Under the pieces are notes generated by a model, which had not been told where the DNA came from, made no database searches, and worked only from the letters and a program-made list of their open reading frames with translations. Below are positions 50,101 through 63,754 of a DNA stretch of 64,000 nucleotides, one piece after another (positions within the stretch are counted from its first letter, which is position 1; the number at the start of each line of letters is the position of its first letter). Origin of the DNA: Silurus meridionalis. Lineage: Eukaryota > Chordata > Actinopteri > Siluriformes > Siluridae. A program made the position numbers and the translations under genes. The DNA lies in NCBI RefSeq assembly GCF_014805685.1, contig NC_060904.1, positions 15,033,311 to 15,097,310 on the forward strand. The letters run 5' to 3'.

Positions 50101-51067
50101 GAGGTCATTTAGAGGAAAAGTAGTAATCATATTTCTGTAGCACATAATGATCGACCTTCAACCAATCAACCAATCCTCCAACACAGGATGATTTCCTCCC
50201 AATCACTTCGGTTTATTCATTACCTTAGACATGTTTAGTTTGAATCCTCTGTCATTAAAACCCAGAAAGCAGAAAGATTCTGACCCGTTCAGCCTAAAAC
50301 ATATTTCTTCAATATTACCACTAACACAGGTTCTAGACTTTAGTATTGTTTTTCTGTCACCATGTCTCTGTATTTATTAGTTCATATTGTTGCTAAACGA
50401 CTTTATTCGTTTTCAGTAAAACAGGTCAACTCATAGTCAAAATCAATATACCATCATTTTTGACGGTCGTATTTTATATGAAGTATACCGCCTGAAGCCG
50501 GATCTTCAGACGTTTAAATGTATTTGCTCGACTCTTTTTTTACAAGTGAGTCAGAATAGGATCCAAACACGGCGTGTCGAGATCCAACACTGGCTGGATT
50601 TGAAGTGACACCCTTTCAGTAATTGTAATAATATTATCTTAAGCTCAATAAAGGAAAAACAACTTGTTTTTAGAACTGATCCTAAATAGGTATTAGTGGT
50701 TAATGCTGACTGAGCCACTTTAACAACTGGCACAGGGCGAACCGTCACAGCCAGATGGTATTGCTCTCATTTAGTTGTCAGCCTGTTGGCAGGAATACAG
50801 GTGAGTCTGGCGGGAAAATAAATGCACCCTTGAACATCTCCAAGCTCGCTGAGAGCTCTGATTCAGTGTTTGGAAGCCTGTGATTTTCAATTCCAGGATT
50901 GTCTGAACACCTGGGAGGTTGAGGTAAAACATTTAAATGCGTGGCTCTTAAAAGATTTTAAAACAATTTTGTAAATCTGTAAATTGGTTATTACTGAATG
51001 GTGGTTCAGTACCAGTGTTATATGGCTGGATGTTAGCCGAAAATCGCCTAGCCGAGGCTGTGGGCTT
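50101..51067. other. Intronic sequence, nothing recognised
   Basis: No exon, RNA or named repeat was recognised. Confidence 0.5.
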
Positions 51068-51227
51068 TATGCACCCCAGGCCTGCTTAACCTACATCATC
51101 TGGCATCATCTTCCCAAAAACAGTTTATTATAAAATCAATTGGGGACTAATGTGGAATGGGATTTTTTAAAGGAACTTACAAATCTTATGCTCTGGTGTC
51201 CACCAACGTTTGACTGGTTCCAGTGTA
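51068..51227 (+). mobile_element. Tc1-like 3' fragment
   Basis: 'tgcaccccaggcctgcttaa', a shortened centre, 'aattggggactaatgtggaa', then a mutated terminal repeat 'ctggtgtccaccaacgtttg' ending 'cagtgta'. Confidence 0.7.
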
Positions 51228-53221
51228 AAAAAACATACGTTTCTTCTTCTCTTTCTTTTTGAATATGTTTACGGCAGTTGTGTCTTTCGATCATTCAATA
51301 TGCAGACGCAGTGTTTGGGTAAATCTATAACACTGACCTTATTATTCACTGTTCTGACAAGGTAACCATTAACATTAGAGTCATCGATAGCGCCGGCTTG
51401 TTTCTGAAGCTACTCGCTTTAGTCTGCTCTTGTTGCTGTGCCTCAGAATCATTCCAGAATGTTGCATGAATGTATAAAGGTCACTATAATAGAACAGAAT
51501 CAATAGCCAGTCAGGCCTGTAACTGTAAAGTGCACTTACAGAAGCTTTTTATAAGCTTTACACGTTCTCAAAGTAAAGATGTAAAGGCATCCGTGTTTTT
51601 TTTCCCCCCACTTCGCTCAAGGATCATCCAAAGGTAAGAAATGACACTATTATAACTTGAAAATGGCCACATAGGAGGCGTCACAAAACAGAATTTGTCT
51701 ACACGTACCATATCTGACGCTGAGTTTGCACTTGTAGATGGTATGATTACTGGCAAATGACAATTGGGAAATTAAACCCCAAGGCTGAATCAAATCCCCA
51801 TTCCAGACTCTCTCCTGGAAAACAGCATCACGTGCACATGCGAGTTAATACACACTCGGCTCAGCATGTCGCTCGCTCTTGCAGCCTCCCCTCAGGGTTT
51901 GATCTGGAATTCCAGTGACTCGTATGTAACTGTCAGCGAATTGCTCGTTTCAGTTTTCCCTGTGAACCCACCCGATTTAAATGGTATTAACGGCCAGAAA
52001 ATGTGTGAGCGGTGTTAAAACCGCACTGCCAGGCGTTAAAAAAGAAGGGGTCAGAGGTCAGTGTGTGTATGAATCTCCCAAGGTGAAGAACCCAGCAAGG
52101 ATGTTAATGCCTTTTTCTCATCGTAGAGCAGTGTGTATGATTAAACGACTGCATTAAATCAAGGTGGCTTCACTCTTTAAGATCTAATTACCTCCCCAGA
52201 CGCGTGGGCATTTTTCTGGCGCACTAATTGAAGTAGGTGCTTAAGATCAATTGCTCTTAGAATGTGTACTCAACGCCCCCTGGTTAGTAGCATAAACCAT
52301 TTAGTTTTGACCTTCTACTGACTTAAAATCATTAGCATGCCATTCATTTCCTTTCTTTCCTAAAAAAAAAGAAAAACGGTCCTAGCTATAATTAAGAAGA
52401 GCTAACAAACTTTTTTCAAGCTTATAATATTCTCTGGTTAGCAGGATGTAATTGGCTTTCAAACATTCAAGAGAATTTGTGCTGCTCAAGGGACTTCACC
52501 ATGTGCAGCTACAGTTAAAGTCTGATGAATATTGCTGAAAGTAACAAAAAGTCATTTTTAGATATTTTACAACATTGGCAATGTTCTATAAAAAAGAAAT
52601 GTCAATTCAACACAAACTATACTTAACCTCTTATATTGGTTCAGTAACAAGATCTTTCCTCTATGTTGTTTTTTCTTACTAGCCTCTCAACATGTGATCC
52701 GATTAGCCGAGGTCTAAAACAACCAGATGTAACTCTGCATTTTTACTTCTGAAGCACTTCATGGTGACCAAAATGTTTTTATATATAAAACATGTGTTGA
52801 CATCTGAGCCAAAAAAAAGACCCAAAAAGTGTGAAAGCACTTCTAGTTCCCCGACTTTTACACTCTGCCCTAACGATGGGATTGGATAAACTCGGCTTGT
52901 TCGCTGGAATATTACTCATCCACCCCAAGGGACAGATGTATAATTCTTTAGAAATCCAGGCCTGCTGGGAATCAGGAATCTTAAAAGTTTTTGCTTTAGT
53001 ATTTTGCTGCCAGATGCTTCAGAAGCCTTTCATAGGTTGGAAATGATCCTAAAGCGAAAAAAGACTGAAAGAAAAAAATAACCCCGACCGTAACTGACGT
53101 CAATCCAGAGGAGTCAAAGGATAATCTGGAAAAGGAAAGGAAAATCGATGATCTGTGTGTTAAAGGGGCAGGTGAGAGTGCAGGGGCGGCATAGAAGAGT
53201 GTCAGTCTCAGTTTGTGCAAG
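51228..53221. other. Intronic sequence, possible conserved noncoding elements
   Basis: The segment 51780-52260 is repeat-free with balanced composition and several TAATTA-like and 'cactaattgaag' motifs. No exon was recognised in the whole stretch. Confidence 0.35.
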
Positions 53222-53244
53222 CCACACACACACACACACACACA
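53222..53244. repeat. (CA)n microsatellite, short
   Basis: About 11 repeats. Confidence 0.9.
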
Positions 53245-53333
53245 TAGGCATAAAGCTGATGGGCACCGAGAGAGCTGGGAGTGTTAACCAGGGCCAGATT
53301 AGAAGAACTGCAAACATGCAACCCGCTAAGTGG

Positions 53334-53336
<3 letters not shown>

Positions 53337-53388
<52 letters not shown>
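53337..53388. repeat. (TG)n microsatellite
   Basis: About 26 repeats. It lies about 100 bp from the opposite-strand (CA) tract at 53222-53244, so the two could pair as an imperfect inverted repeat. Confidence 0.95.
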
Positions 53389-53392
<4 letters not shown>

Positions 53393-53608
53393 TGTAAATG
53401 CACTGCTGCTATGGAGTCCCAGCAGGCTGTTTCGAATTCCAAAGATTACAATAAATCCATATGTCTCTACTGTGTTCCATTTCCAGTCCAATCTATATAC
53501 TTGTTTACTCCTGCTGGGTTTGGGTTTGGGTCTGGGCTAGGTGTGGGTCTTCTAGTTCAAGTGAAAGGTAACATTGTGAAAACTTTGTGATAAGAGTCAC
53601 ATATGACT

Positions 53609-53650
53609 GTAAAAGTCAGGTGTCCAAATACTTTTGTCCATATACCTTTT
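53609..53650 (+). mobile_element. Isolated Tc1-like 3' terminus
   Basis: 'gtcaggtgtccaaatacttt' followed by 'tgtccatatacc' matches the family's 3' end. Confidence 0.65.
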
Positions 53651-56600
53651 AATACCTGCATTTTATTGGCTTGTATTTAGAATGAAGAGGTTTGTTCTAA
53701 TAAGTATTTATAAAGTAAATATAATTTTTAAAAAAAGAAGCTATAATAAAAATGTAATTCTCTGATACATACAGCAACATCATCATTAGTTCTTGCTTAC
53801 AGCTGTACCACATGGTTTGGAGCATCTGAGAACTACACTTTTCTGGTCACAAGCTCCAGGATCTTAAAGGCTATATTCTGATTGGTTTACCACAAAAGCA
53901 TGATTTACAATTGTTGGTTGACTTCATAGCATACATAATTAAAAAGATATTTGTAAAAATGTTTTGGAAGAGTAGCATCTAGCTAGAGATGATCAGACAC
54001 TAGTTTTACTCAATAGAAAACAGGATAAATCATCATTTTTCAAAAGGGAAATATTGGTAACAAACCCTGTGTTTTTTCCCCCAACATGAACTGTTTATTC
54101 GTGGGAAAAGTAATCTTGTGTTCTACGTGTCATTGTGTTGAAATCTCTATTTGTCAAAACTTCGGAACAGGAAAGAAATCGTGTAATGTATTTAATTACA
54201 TATTATACTGCATATTAGCTACAGTAGATATTAAATATGTATCTTAAAGTGAACAACAACACCAAGTTAATTGTTGGTGACTTGCTCCTGAAGCCAGCAT
54301 TCTCCACGAGACTGTGCATAAATATCATTTTCTGTATTAAAAACAACAAGCTGGTTAAATTCTAGAAAGATTTCAACCGTCCACACGTGCCTTGTTGCCA
54401 GAGCAAAGCCTGGATTTAAGACACATAACGTATATAAAAAGACAGGAGCCTGGCAGGCTTATCTAGCTGCGTGATGTGGCTTGGCAGCAGTCAATCTTCA
54501 TCAATCACCCACTGCCTCTTGTTCCCCTGCCTCCTGTTTTCGCTCCACAACGACCTCCAGAGAGTCGGATTCTGAGTGCCAGGAATGTACTGAATGACCT
54601 TGTTTTCTTGGAAAGGATATTCCTGACAGGATACCTTGTACGTTATGGGCTCCATGACATTGCTTTGGAGAGGTCTTGTGTAGGGGATTTTTGATCCATG
54701 AACAAATCAATCGCTCAGTTTGCTTAAGCCTGTGAAGAAGGTTAGCTAATAGCTAGGTAGCATAATAAAATCAAAATCCAAGTAAATATTCAGCGACCAT
54801 ATTAGCCAACTTTCACTTTTTTAATTCAGTTTATCTGTATAAAGCTGGATTGATTTGTATGAGAGATCATTACAAGTCAGTCTTTATGATTATGGCAGCA
54901 GTTCTGAGGTAAAAAGTGAGGTTATCCGCTGAAGCAGGAAAAGTCCATGGAATGGACCATTTTTGGGAAATGAAAAAACCTTCAGGGTGAATTGAGCAGA
55001 ATAAGAGAAGTAGTAAAAGAGTGTCTGCAAGTTTTGATTTATGAACCTTGATCCCTTTCTTCATAGCTTCCAGGATATCTGGTTAGAATTGACACCACTC
55101 CAGCACATATTTTTTTTTATCATTGATTTTACGTTCGATATTCTGAAGAGAAGAAACGAGATGTCATGATTAACACATCTCCAAAAATCCCATACACAGG
55201 TATATTACATTATTTATTAATAATTTGTCTCCAAAAATCTTCTATGTTTATCTTCTTCATGTCTATTTTCTCTATTGTAAATCTTTATACCAAATTTGAG
55301 TCTTTTCTCACAATACGGGTTTAAATATCTATAGTGCGTGTACACCAACAGAATAAATTCAGCTTTTTTTCTCTCTTTCTCAATTCCAATTTCAAATAAC
55401 TACGAACACGATACTTTACGTGAAATATTACGACGCATCATTAGAACAAAATGAGAAAATGTAAAAAATGTATCTAATAATTTTGTCTTTTCCATTTAAA
55501 ATTAAAAATGAATTGTTTTTAGAATTTTTCAATTTGTTAAAGAAATAAAAAAATGTTCCATAAGTCATATTTATAATTCTGCATTTCTATATTGGTATTT
55601 CAATATCAGCATGTGTGGAAACTGACCAACTTCTTTCGACAAAATGTCAGATTTCATCATTCTCATCCCTAGTTTCTTCTACTAAAGCACACGATCAGAC
55701 ACAAGCGCAAGCATGTGGAGCCCAAGCCTGAAAATATGAAATAAATGCTAAATAAATGAAATACTCTGCGACTTTTGTCAATAGTTCAAACATGCTTATT
55801 TTGAAAGTAAGTCTAAGATCATGGTGTAACTGAGAACAAAGTCCTTCGCACATGGCCAGTTTCCATCCCAATCCTACACTATCAACCAAACGACAAACAA
55901 ACTGCTATTTATAATCCAGACATAACAAACAGGACAGTTGAAGAGACTATAAGAAAACAAACGTCAGTCAGTGCTTTCCTGATTTACAATGTGGAACTGA
56001 CTATCTTTTAAACACTGTCCCTTTTTTCCCCCTCAAAGACGTTAAGATGACTCTTTTGACAAGCGTATACATCTTTATTTTCGACGACGTGGAAGAATTA
56101 CGATTACGAAGCCGCTGTCAGCGTTTCGAGGAAAAGACAGTCAAGGACACGAACTGAATATTAAAGTCCCCAAAAGCTAATGATAAATGAAATGAAGAAG
56201 AAACACTTGAGAATGATGCTAGCTGCTGTCTGCTGACTGTTAAAACTTTTCTAGCATATTTAGCAAACGTGTTGATATTAATGCTAAAAATAGATGAATG
56301 TTTGACAAGAAAGTGCTGCAAGAGCCTGTACCTTTATAGCCGTGTAGCATTCTGCTAAGGACACTTGACTAATGTGGAATAGCTTTGAGAGAAATATGTA
56401 AAAATTAGCAGACATTCTATTCATAGTGTTTTCTTTCATTAATAGACTAATACCAGGACTAGTCGTTTCCAACTGAGTTCTTAAGCCATATGGAAAGGAG
56501 TAAGCATGAAACCATGATATGGATCTTACTGAATTGACTGGGATTTTTTTTATTTGGATTTGTCTAAGAAGTATTTTTTACTTTTTTTAAAGTTAAAAAG

Positions 56601-57120
56601 AAGTGCACACACACACACATCTGGGTCAGATTTCACAACCATTGCAGCATATGTAACTAATCATTGTGAATAGGCCAAACTCCAGCAAGCAGTACTTAAA
56701 TACCCTTACATTAACCCCCCAACCTCCTGGAAAAACCCCCAACAAGACCAGTAAAAACACACTCCTACATTCTCACTAGTGTTTCTTCCAGTTGGGAAAG
56801 TCTGACTAAACTATGACTTGGAAACAAGGATAGCTCTGTATTAACAGTATAAAGTAGGTTATTTCTGGTTCGTTTAAAAAAAATAACCTTTTATTTTCAT
56901 AACCATTTGTTTAAATAGAAACGTGGTAAACAGCATGCTCATGGAGGTCATTAGGTCAAACCACAAAACATACAGTGGAAGTGATAAGAGCGTTGATTGA
57001 AACGTTCAGATAAATTCATCAGTGAAGATTATTAACTTCATAGGATCTTCTCACATTGCTTATCTAGCACACTTGCGCTGATTTCTTCTTCACAACATCA
57101 GGCGAATCTTCACAGGCCAC
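53651..57120. other. Intronic sequence, nothing recognised
   Basis: About 3.5 kb, mostly AT-rich, with short T and A runs (for example near 55109, 56547 and 56582). Minus-strand frames around 54501-54710 and 55695-55889 show no family resemblance. Confidence 0.5.
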
Positions 57121-57350
57121 TCGGGTCCTTGTTCGATCTCTTGTCATCCCATGACTGGACTACTACAACTCGCTCCTGGCAGCTCTGCCTCTAAAACACA
57201 TTCAACCTCGGAAACCGATACAGAATGCAGATGCACAGCTTGTTTTCAACCTTTCTATTTTCTCCCACACCTCCCTACTGCTACATTTTCTCCTCTGGCT
57301 TCCTGTCGCTGCCCACATCACATTTAAAAGACCAAGACGCGCCTACAAAG
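57121..57350 (+). mobile_element. LINE ORF2 C-terminal fragment
   Basis: It reads LDYYNSLLAALPLKHIQP, then IQNADAQLVFNL and LWLPVAAHITFK, matching the post-reverse-transcriptase region (LDYCNSLLAGLP...LHWLPVAARI-FK) of L2/CR1/Rex-type LINEs. It contains an early stop. Confidence 0.82.
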
Positions 57351-57834
57351 CAAATTCTTCTTATTATTATTATTCCTACAAAGCCAATTATTAACCCAAT
57401 ATCATTACACGCAGTACATAAACGTATAAAATAACAAACAAAACCAAAAATATACGATCATACCGTATGTGCCTTCTGATCAGAGATTCGGGAAACATTA
57501 AAGGACGATTTTCAGCTAAAAACATTCGTAAAAATGAGACACTTCTTATTCCTTTCGCTTCATTTATTCGAACAGCTAGCTAGATCACACAACTAAAAAA
57601 GTACTACACACTGTTCACCAGTAGGTGTCCCTATTACAAAATTATTACGCAACTTAAATTAAGTTTACAAGTAAATATTCCCAATTCTACACAAAACCAC
57701 AATACATTTCTATAAAGTATATAGTTCAAATATTAACAAATAAATAACACACACAGCTACACAGCACTTTAACACACTTCTGAATTTCAGACATTTTCAC
57801 TATCTCACTATCTCTGAAGGTGGAAGAAAGACAT

Positions 57835-57905
57835 ACTTCTAGACTCAACAGCTGACTCACTATCAGTCTTCAAACTTCATCTAAAAACGGATCTCTTCCA
57901 GCGTC
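57835..57905 (+). mobile_element. Further piece of the same LINE ORF2
   Basis: 'cagtcttcaaacttcatcta' reads SVFKLHLKTDLFQRR in one frame, the motif near the ORF2 C-terminus of this LINE type. About 480 bp of unrelated AT-rich sequence, with an (ATT) run at 57358-57374, separates it from the previous fragment. Confidence 0.6.
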
Positions 57906-58548
57906 GAATGGAACGTGGCATCACAAATGGAGCGCTCAGACAGAGGTCATGATAGCTAGAATGTTGGTAATGTAATTTCCATCATAAATGAAAAGTTCTT
58001 TGGTGAGTAATACATGGAACGTTTCGGGAATGTGACGTCAAATGGAGCATTAAAAACTGATTGATGAGCAGTGTAACATCGTAAACATACGCTATATGCT
58101 CGAAATGTAATTGCTGCAATACGCAGAAACATGACATGAAGTGAAAATGCGAGGAACGGCGCGGTGTGAAGAGTCAGGGCGCGAAGTCAGTCGTTGTGAA
58201 TAAAGTACTGTGTAATGTGCCAATGCTAACAATGCTGGAAAATATGACACATCGTAAATAGAGCTTGACCTGACTCAAGTGAGAGTGCGAATGGAATGTT
58301 TAGAAATGTAAGAAAACAGGGTGTTTGGGAATGTGACATTATGAGCTCAAGAATGTAACAACAGAAGTTGAACAGTCAGCTGATGTGACATTTTCGATAG
58401 AAGGTTCTGTAATGTGACATCACGAATGCCGTGAGCGATAATGTGCCGTTCACACCGCGGTCTCATTAGTTTTTATGCGATGAGGGGTTTCGAATGGCTT
58501 TGTGATGATAATGAGTCTGAGGATACGTGCATGCTGTCACTGCAGTAA

Positions 58549-58550
<2 letters not shown>

Positions 58551-58581
<31 letters not shown>
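58551..58581. repeat. (CA)n microsatellite
   Basis: About 15 repeats. The preceding 57906-58550 holds nothing recognised. Confidence 0.94.
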
Positions 58582-58585
<4 letters not shown>

Positions 58586-58881
58586 ACTCACAGACTGTCA
58601 TGTCACTTATTATCATCACAAAGCAATCAAAAACCTTTTCATTTTATGAATTCTAACACTAACTTACTAACAATAACACACTTACATATTTGGACCTGTC
58701 TATCTCTCACACGCCACATAGAAAAATCTATTCATGGTGAAGCAAATCACCTGTGCAACACGGTGACCTGAGAATCGCTTACTATCATTTGCCAATCAAA
58801 TACTGTTTACACTAAACAGGAAAACATCACTGCCATAGATTTTATTATGGATCATATTATATACATTACAACTGGATCTTC

Positions 58882-59336
58882 TTATTTCGGGTTCTCCCAT
58901 TAGGGGGCGCCACAGAGGATGATCCGTCTCCATACCCCCCTGTCCTCTACATCTGCCTCTTTCAAACCAACTACCAGTATGTCTTCCCTCACCACATCCA
59001 TAAACCTCCTCCTTGGTCTTCCTCTTTTCCTCCTTCCTGGTGGCTCCATCCTCAGCATTCTCCTACTGATATACCCCATGTCCAAACCATCTCAATCTCA
59101 CCTCCCTCACCTTGTCTCCAAAACGTCCTACATGCACTGTCCTTCTAATAAACTCATTTCTAATCCTGTCCATCGTCGTCACTCCTAACGAAAACCTTAA
59201 CATCTTCAGCTCTGCTACCTCCAACTCCACCTCCTGTCTTTTACTCAATGTCACTGTCTCTAAACCATACAACATCTCAGGTCACAGTCCTATAAACTTT
59301 CCCTTTTACTCCTGCAGACACTCTTCTATCACAACT
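58882..59336 (-). mobile_element. RTE-like LINE ORF2 C-terminus, frameshifted
   Basis: On the minus strand one frame (59275-59063) gives MLYGLETVTLSKRQEVELEV, then MLRFSLGVTTMDRIRNEFIR, VGRFGDKVREVRLRWFGH. After a frameshift the next (to 58900) gives RKRGRPRRRFMDVVREDI and DRGVWRRIILCG. This matches the C-terminal region of RTE-type reverse transcriptases (YG-E-W...E--MLRW--GVTR-DRIRNE-IR...LRWFGHV-RR...RGRP--RW-D-V--D). The remainder continues as 3' sequence to 'ggcgccccctaatgggagaa'. Only the tail of the protein is present. Confidence 0.88.
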
Positions 59337-59420
59337 GGATGATACGATGAAACAACATCAGTGTTTAGAGTTGAGTCTCTGCAACGAGTCACATGACTTG
59401 GACTTTGCATACTGTAGGCG

Positions 59421-59486
59421 ATATACACGGATCAGGCATAACATTTTGACCATAATGGCACTTGTTAGTGAGTGGAATATATTATA
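59421..59486 (+). mobile_element. Terminal fragment of another DNA transposon
   Basis: 'atatacacggatcaggcata' and 'acattttgaccataatggca' resemble the terminus of a common teleost Tc1/mariner-like repeat; the part between is shortened by deletion. Confidence 0.55.
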
Positions 59487-59945
59487 ATATATATTCCATT
59501 TCCTTCACTTCATTTGCAAAAATGCTTTGCTTCATTTTCACAAATAGGTTTTAGCAAATTTTGTCTTGCCACAAAAGCTGAAGTGAAAGTTTCTTGTATT
59601 TCACCGATTTGTGGTCCCACGTTTCTGCAATTCCTTTATTCACCTCTTGAACCTGGAAGTTCTGAATTGGAACTATAACCCTGATTTCATCCTAAATGCG
59701 AGTACATATCAAGTACATATCAAATAGAATAGGCTAAGCTGCCAGTGAGCTAGAACAGGTTATAGGTGAATGTAGAATAAGGCAAAGTGACACACTGTGA
59801 ACAAAGTAAACAGCCTAAAAAGTCAATAAATGTGTGTCTAATGATGTGTATGTGTGATTTTATTAATTAGTGTTATAAGGTCCACGTGTGTTGATGCTCT
59901 TTAGACATTGTGACAGCCTAATTAAAAATCCCAGCCAACTGTTTA

Positions 59946-59947
<2 letters not shown>

Positions 59948-60003
<56 letters not shown>
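59948..60003. repeat. (TG)n microsatellite
   Basis: About 28 repeats. The intervals 59487-59947 and 60004-60815 show nothing else. Confidence 0.96.
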
Positions 60004-60005
<2 letters not shown>

Positions 60006-60815
60006 AGCATGGCTTCTGTCACTCTGTCAGTAATACACAGCTGGTGTTACATTTCAGAGCACATGCAATGAAAGAAAAATATTACTTTCCTACCAGACAC
60101 ATATCCCAAAAACATCTGCTAGCCGAGGAAGAAAAAGCTTACATTCGGAGGATGAGCAAGACAAGTGTAAGCATCTAGGAAACGGTGCGTTTGAAATGAT
60201 CAGTGACAGGTGTGACATCAGGCTTCAGCACAAGAAAAAAATACATGATGATGAAAGTGAAAAACATCACCTCATAGATACAGTATTTTCCCCAAAAAAA
60301 TAAAAAGAGAAAAGGTCTGGATCCCCCTGGTGTTTTACATATTCAGCATATACGTAGAGGCTAAGTGTGTCATTTTTATGTTTACATTTAGATTTTCTTA
60401 AAAATTATTATTACAGAATATTAGCGAAAGAAAGAGAAGGAAAATGTGCGAATAAAGGATGTGACTGTTTTATTTATTTTATTTTTTTACTTGGAAATTT
60501 TGTACTCAAATTTGTCAAATTCATCTTGTGGCCCAGCAAATTTGTCAAAAACATCATATTCACCGTATAAGGTCCATGACATGCAAAAACCATCTATTAA
60601 GCTCAGTTTGAAAGCATGCCTTACTTAATCAGAAATAAGTATTTAAATATTTCATGGTATAAATTAATTATAATAAATAAAATCAAATTGCTTATATATA
60701 TTTTGCAGATTTCCTTTTATTTCATGGATTTTTGGATTCTGTGTGCAATATATGTTCATTTGTATAATTACCCAAATATAAATACCTAATTATTAATTAA
60801 TCATCAAATATAAAT

Positions 60816-60908
60816 AACCACTTTATTAGGAAAACTCATATGGCTAATTATCCAATCAGTCAATCATGTGGTAGCAAAAGATGCAGATTCAGGCCAAGAA
60901 GCTCAGAT
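60816..60908 (+). mobile_element. Fragment of a dispersed DNA-transposon-like repeat
   Basis: 'accactttattaggaaaact', 'attatccaatcagtcaatca' and 'tgtggtagcaaaagatgcag' match a well-known teleost interspersed repeat beginning 'ctttattaggtacacctg'. Class assignment is from memory. Confidence 0.5.
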
Positions 60909-63754
60909 GATTGTGGCATGACTTTTGGTTCTGGGGTTTGTGTCGTGTTTTGTTTTGAGATATATTTCAGAAACTATGAATCTCTAGATTTATAAAGGAT
61001 GGTGCAAAAAAAACAAAAAACATCCAGTGGAATTAAAATGCTGTGCAAGGAAGTGCCAGGCTCCTGTCAGCTAACAACATTCCCCCAGATAGTAGGCAGT
61101 TAAAAAACTAGTCAACCTGACCATTGTTTTTTCAATTATTCCAGAAGAACACAGCTAATCCTGCACCCATGTGATTTTCTTTCTTTCTTTACCTCAGCCT
61201 CAAGCTATTGATTATCAGCATTGAGTTTTGCCGGAGAGGGTGAAAGAGTATCTGAAATATTGACAGTATGCAAGAAATCAATAAGGAAAATCAGCTGCAC
61301 AACTCATCAGCAGGACGTTGCGATCAATTCACTATTATTTCAGAATAATTAGTCACTTTTGATGAGACAAATTTTGTTTTATTGCCTAAATGGCACATCA
61401 CGGACAATTTGGTTTAGCTTTTGTTGTCTTTTAGACAGTTCGGTTCTACCATAAGTACTGGAGTATAGGATCTACCGTAAATACTCTAATAAATGACGGA
61501 AGAGCTTGTACGTAAAATATAACATGGACATTTTTTCTGGTCGCAGATGTAAGCACATGGTGAAATCAACCAAGACCAAAAGCTTTGATGGTGTGTGGGA
61601 TAAGACATTATTAGCTGGAAAGATTCTTCCTCTTGTATGGTAGTTTGAGCTGCTTGAAAGCAGAGGACTGCCAGCTGACATTGTGTTCCTCAAATAAGGT
61701 ACATACACAGTAAACACTGTCTTTCGCTGCCATGCCTCGAGCAGTGAGAGTCCTTGTACATATAATCGTTGACATCCACAACACTGTGTTTCTGCACTAG
61801 TTTTTTCATGACACATCAAATGAGGAATGAAAATTAGAACTGCGATGTTGTTTCCACTCAAAAACCACGATGTGTATTTATTTTGTAATAGAAAAGTGCT
61901 ACGAGTGAAACACAGACAATGGAGCTTTTCTTTTATCGAACAATCGGAGTAAACTGGTGAGGTTTCCGAGTGGAATGATCGGATCCTACGTGGCAGTGAA
62001 ATCTAGAAATATGATTTGGGGCAAAAAAAAAAAAAAAAAAAACAGGTCAGGCTTTTAAACACACTGGTCCATGGTCATGTCAGCAGTTTGACATAATGAT
62101 GTCCAGACAATCTTTTGAAAAAATGCATGGATTGAGATTTGTTAAAGATGGATAAAACAGCTCCAGGGGAGGCATGGTTTGACTTCAAAATGTGTAAAAC
62201 ACTTGACGTGTTGGTGTTTTAGATATAGAACCAAAACCAAGTATATACAATTCATTACACATCTGTAGAGGCTGAAAATGACATCTGTTTTGGTCACGGG
62301 TTGTATGTAGTGACTGCAACAATAGGCTGTCGAGTACAGATGGTGGAAATGATGTGAGAAGCTTGAAAATCATGGGAAGCTTTCAAGCAAATCTTAAAAT
62401 CAAGAGGGGCAAGTGGGGAAGGTTTGGGAACCTTACAAACAAGGCTCCTCATCACCCCCCATTAGAGCCGTAACGGACATATCTGAAATAGAGCCAAGAA
62501 CTGTTGGAGAAATGGAACTGGCTTGAGAACACCTGCAGATCCACCAGTTGTAGAACGTGTGGCCTGACCTTCTCAAGCATCACAACGCCCAAGAAAAGCC
62601 TGATCAAAAAGAATAAATGTTTTAAATAGGCATGGTAGGGACTGCCACCTATAACTAACCACTCCCAAGCTTTTTTTTTTTTTTCCTACTCCTTAGCAAA
62701 AGCTTCCATCCATCATTAGCCTGGTCAGGTTTTCAGCGCTCTGGCAGGCACACTACAGTTTCCCATTAGTGATATTCTTTAGAATAAGATAGGAGATTCA
62801 TGAATAATTAATGAGTGCCGTGTGGCTTCATCCAATTACAGAGCACTAAGCAGCTGCTACTTCATTCAATCATAAAGCGAGTAAATCCAGTAAATGCTGG
62901 TAGATTGATGGCTGTGAGACACCTGATCCCATGTCTAAAGAGGGTGGTATTTTCCAGAGCTAAAGATAGATATGTAAAAAATGCCCCACTTTGGAAATAG
63001 AAAAATAATAAAAATCAAAAGGTCACTACTGAGGCCTGGAGAAACAACAAACATGACTGAATGATGCTTATACCTTTCAACCTTTCAACGCTTATACTGT
63101 GTATTAGTGCCGGATTTATGGCTATAAATGAGACTTCGCTTTGAAATGCTTTTGTGTCTCCAGAAAGACTGTTTTGAGCTATAAAATGAACGGAAACTTT
63201 TCGGTTTTGATCGTCTTTAAACATTCATTGTTTCATCACCACCTTCCATTTTTGTGTCACTTCACGTAAGAGACCAGAAATGAAATAAGTAGTGAACAAT
63301 TTCCTTTTCCAGCACATCCTTTCCTTCATGATGTGCTGATCTCAGCTAAACAATATACAATGCGGCTTTTGATGCATTAAGCTACAAGAAGATTTAAAGA
63401 ATACACGATGTTTCAAGTCTCAGAATATGCTATAGTAATTCTTTTCATTCGTTTTCGCCCGGTTGACATCCTTTAGCTATAAATCATCAACTAAACGTGT
63501 ATCAGTATCTTAACTGGTCAACTAAGCTGCTTTTCCACCAACAATATTAGTGATAAAACAACAAAAAAATACTAGCGTCATAAATGCTAGTAGAATAGTA
63601 GTTAGCATATCAGAAGCTAATTAACATTACTAGTCTTTGCGAGTTCAAAAGGCTTTTTCTTGTCACATATATTCTACATCACAGGGAATTTCTTTCTTCA
63701 CATACCCCGGCTTTTTATGAAACTTGAATTAGCGAACGGGGACAGCCATGATGC
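60909..63754. other. Intronic sequence, nothing recognised
   Basis: Poly(A) lies at about 62023-62042 and poly(T) at about 62671-62684. A 129-codon minus-strand frame at 61472-61861 shows no family resemblance. No exon, RNA or named repeat was found. Confidence 0.5.
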
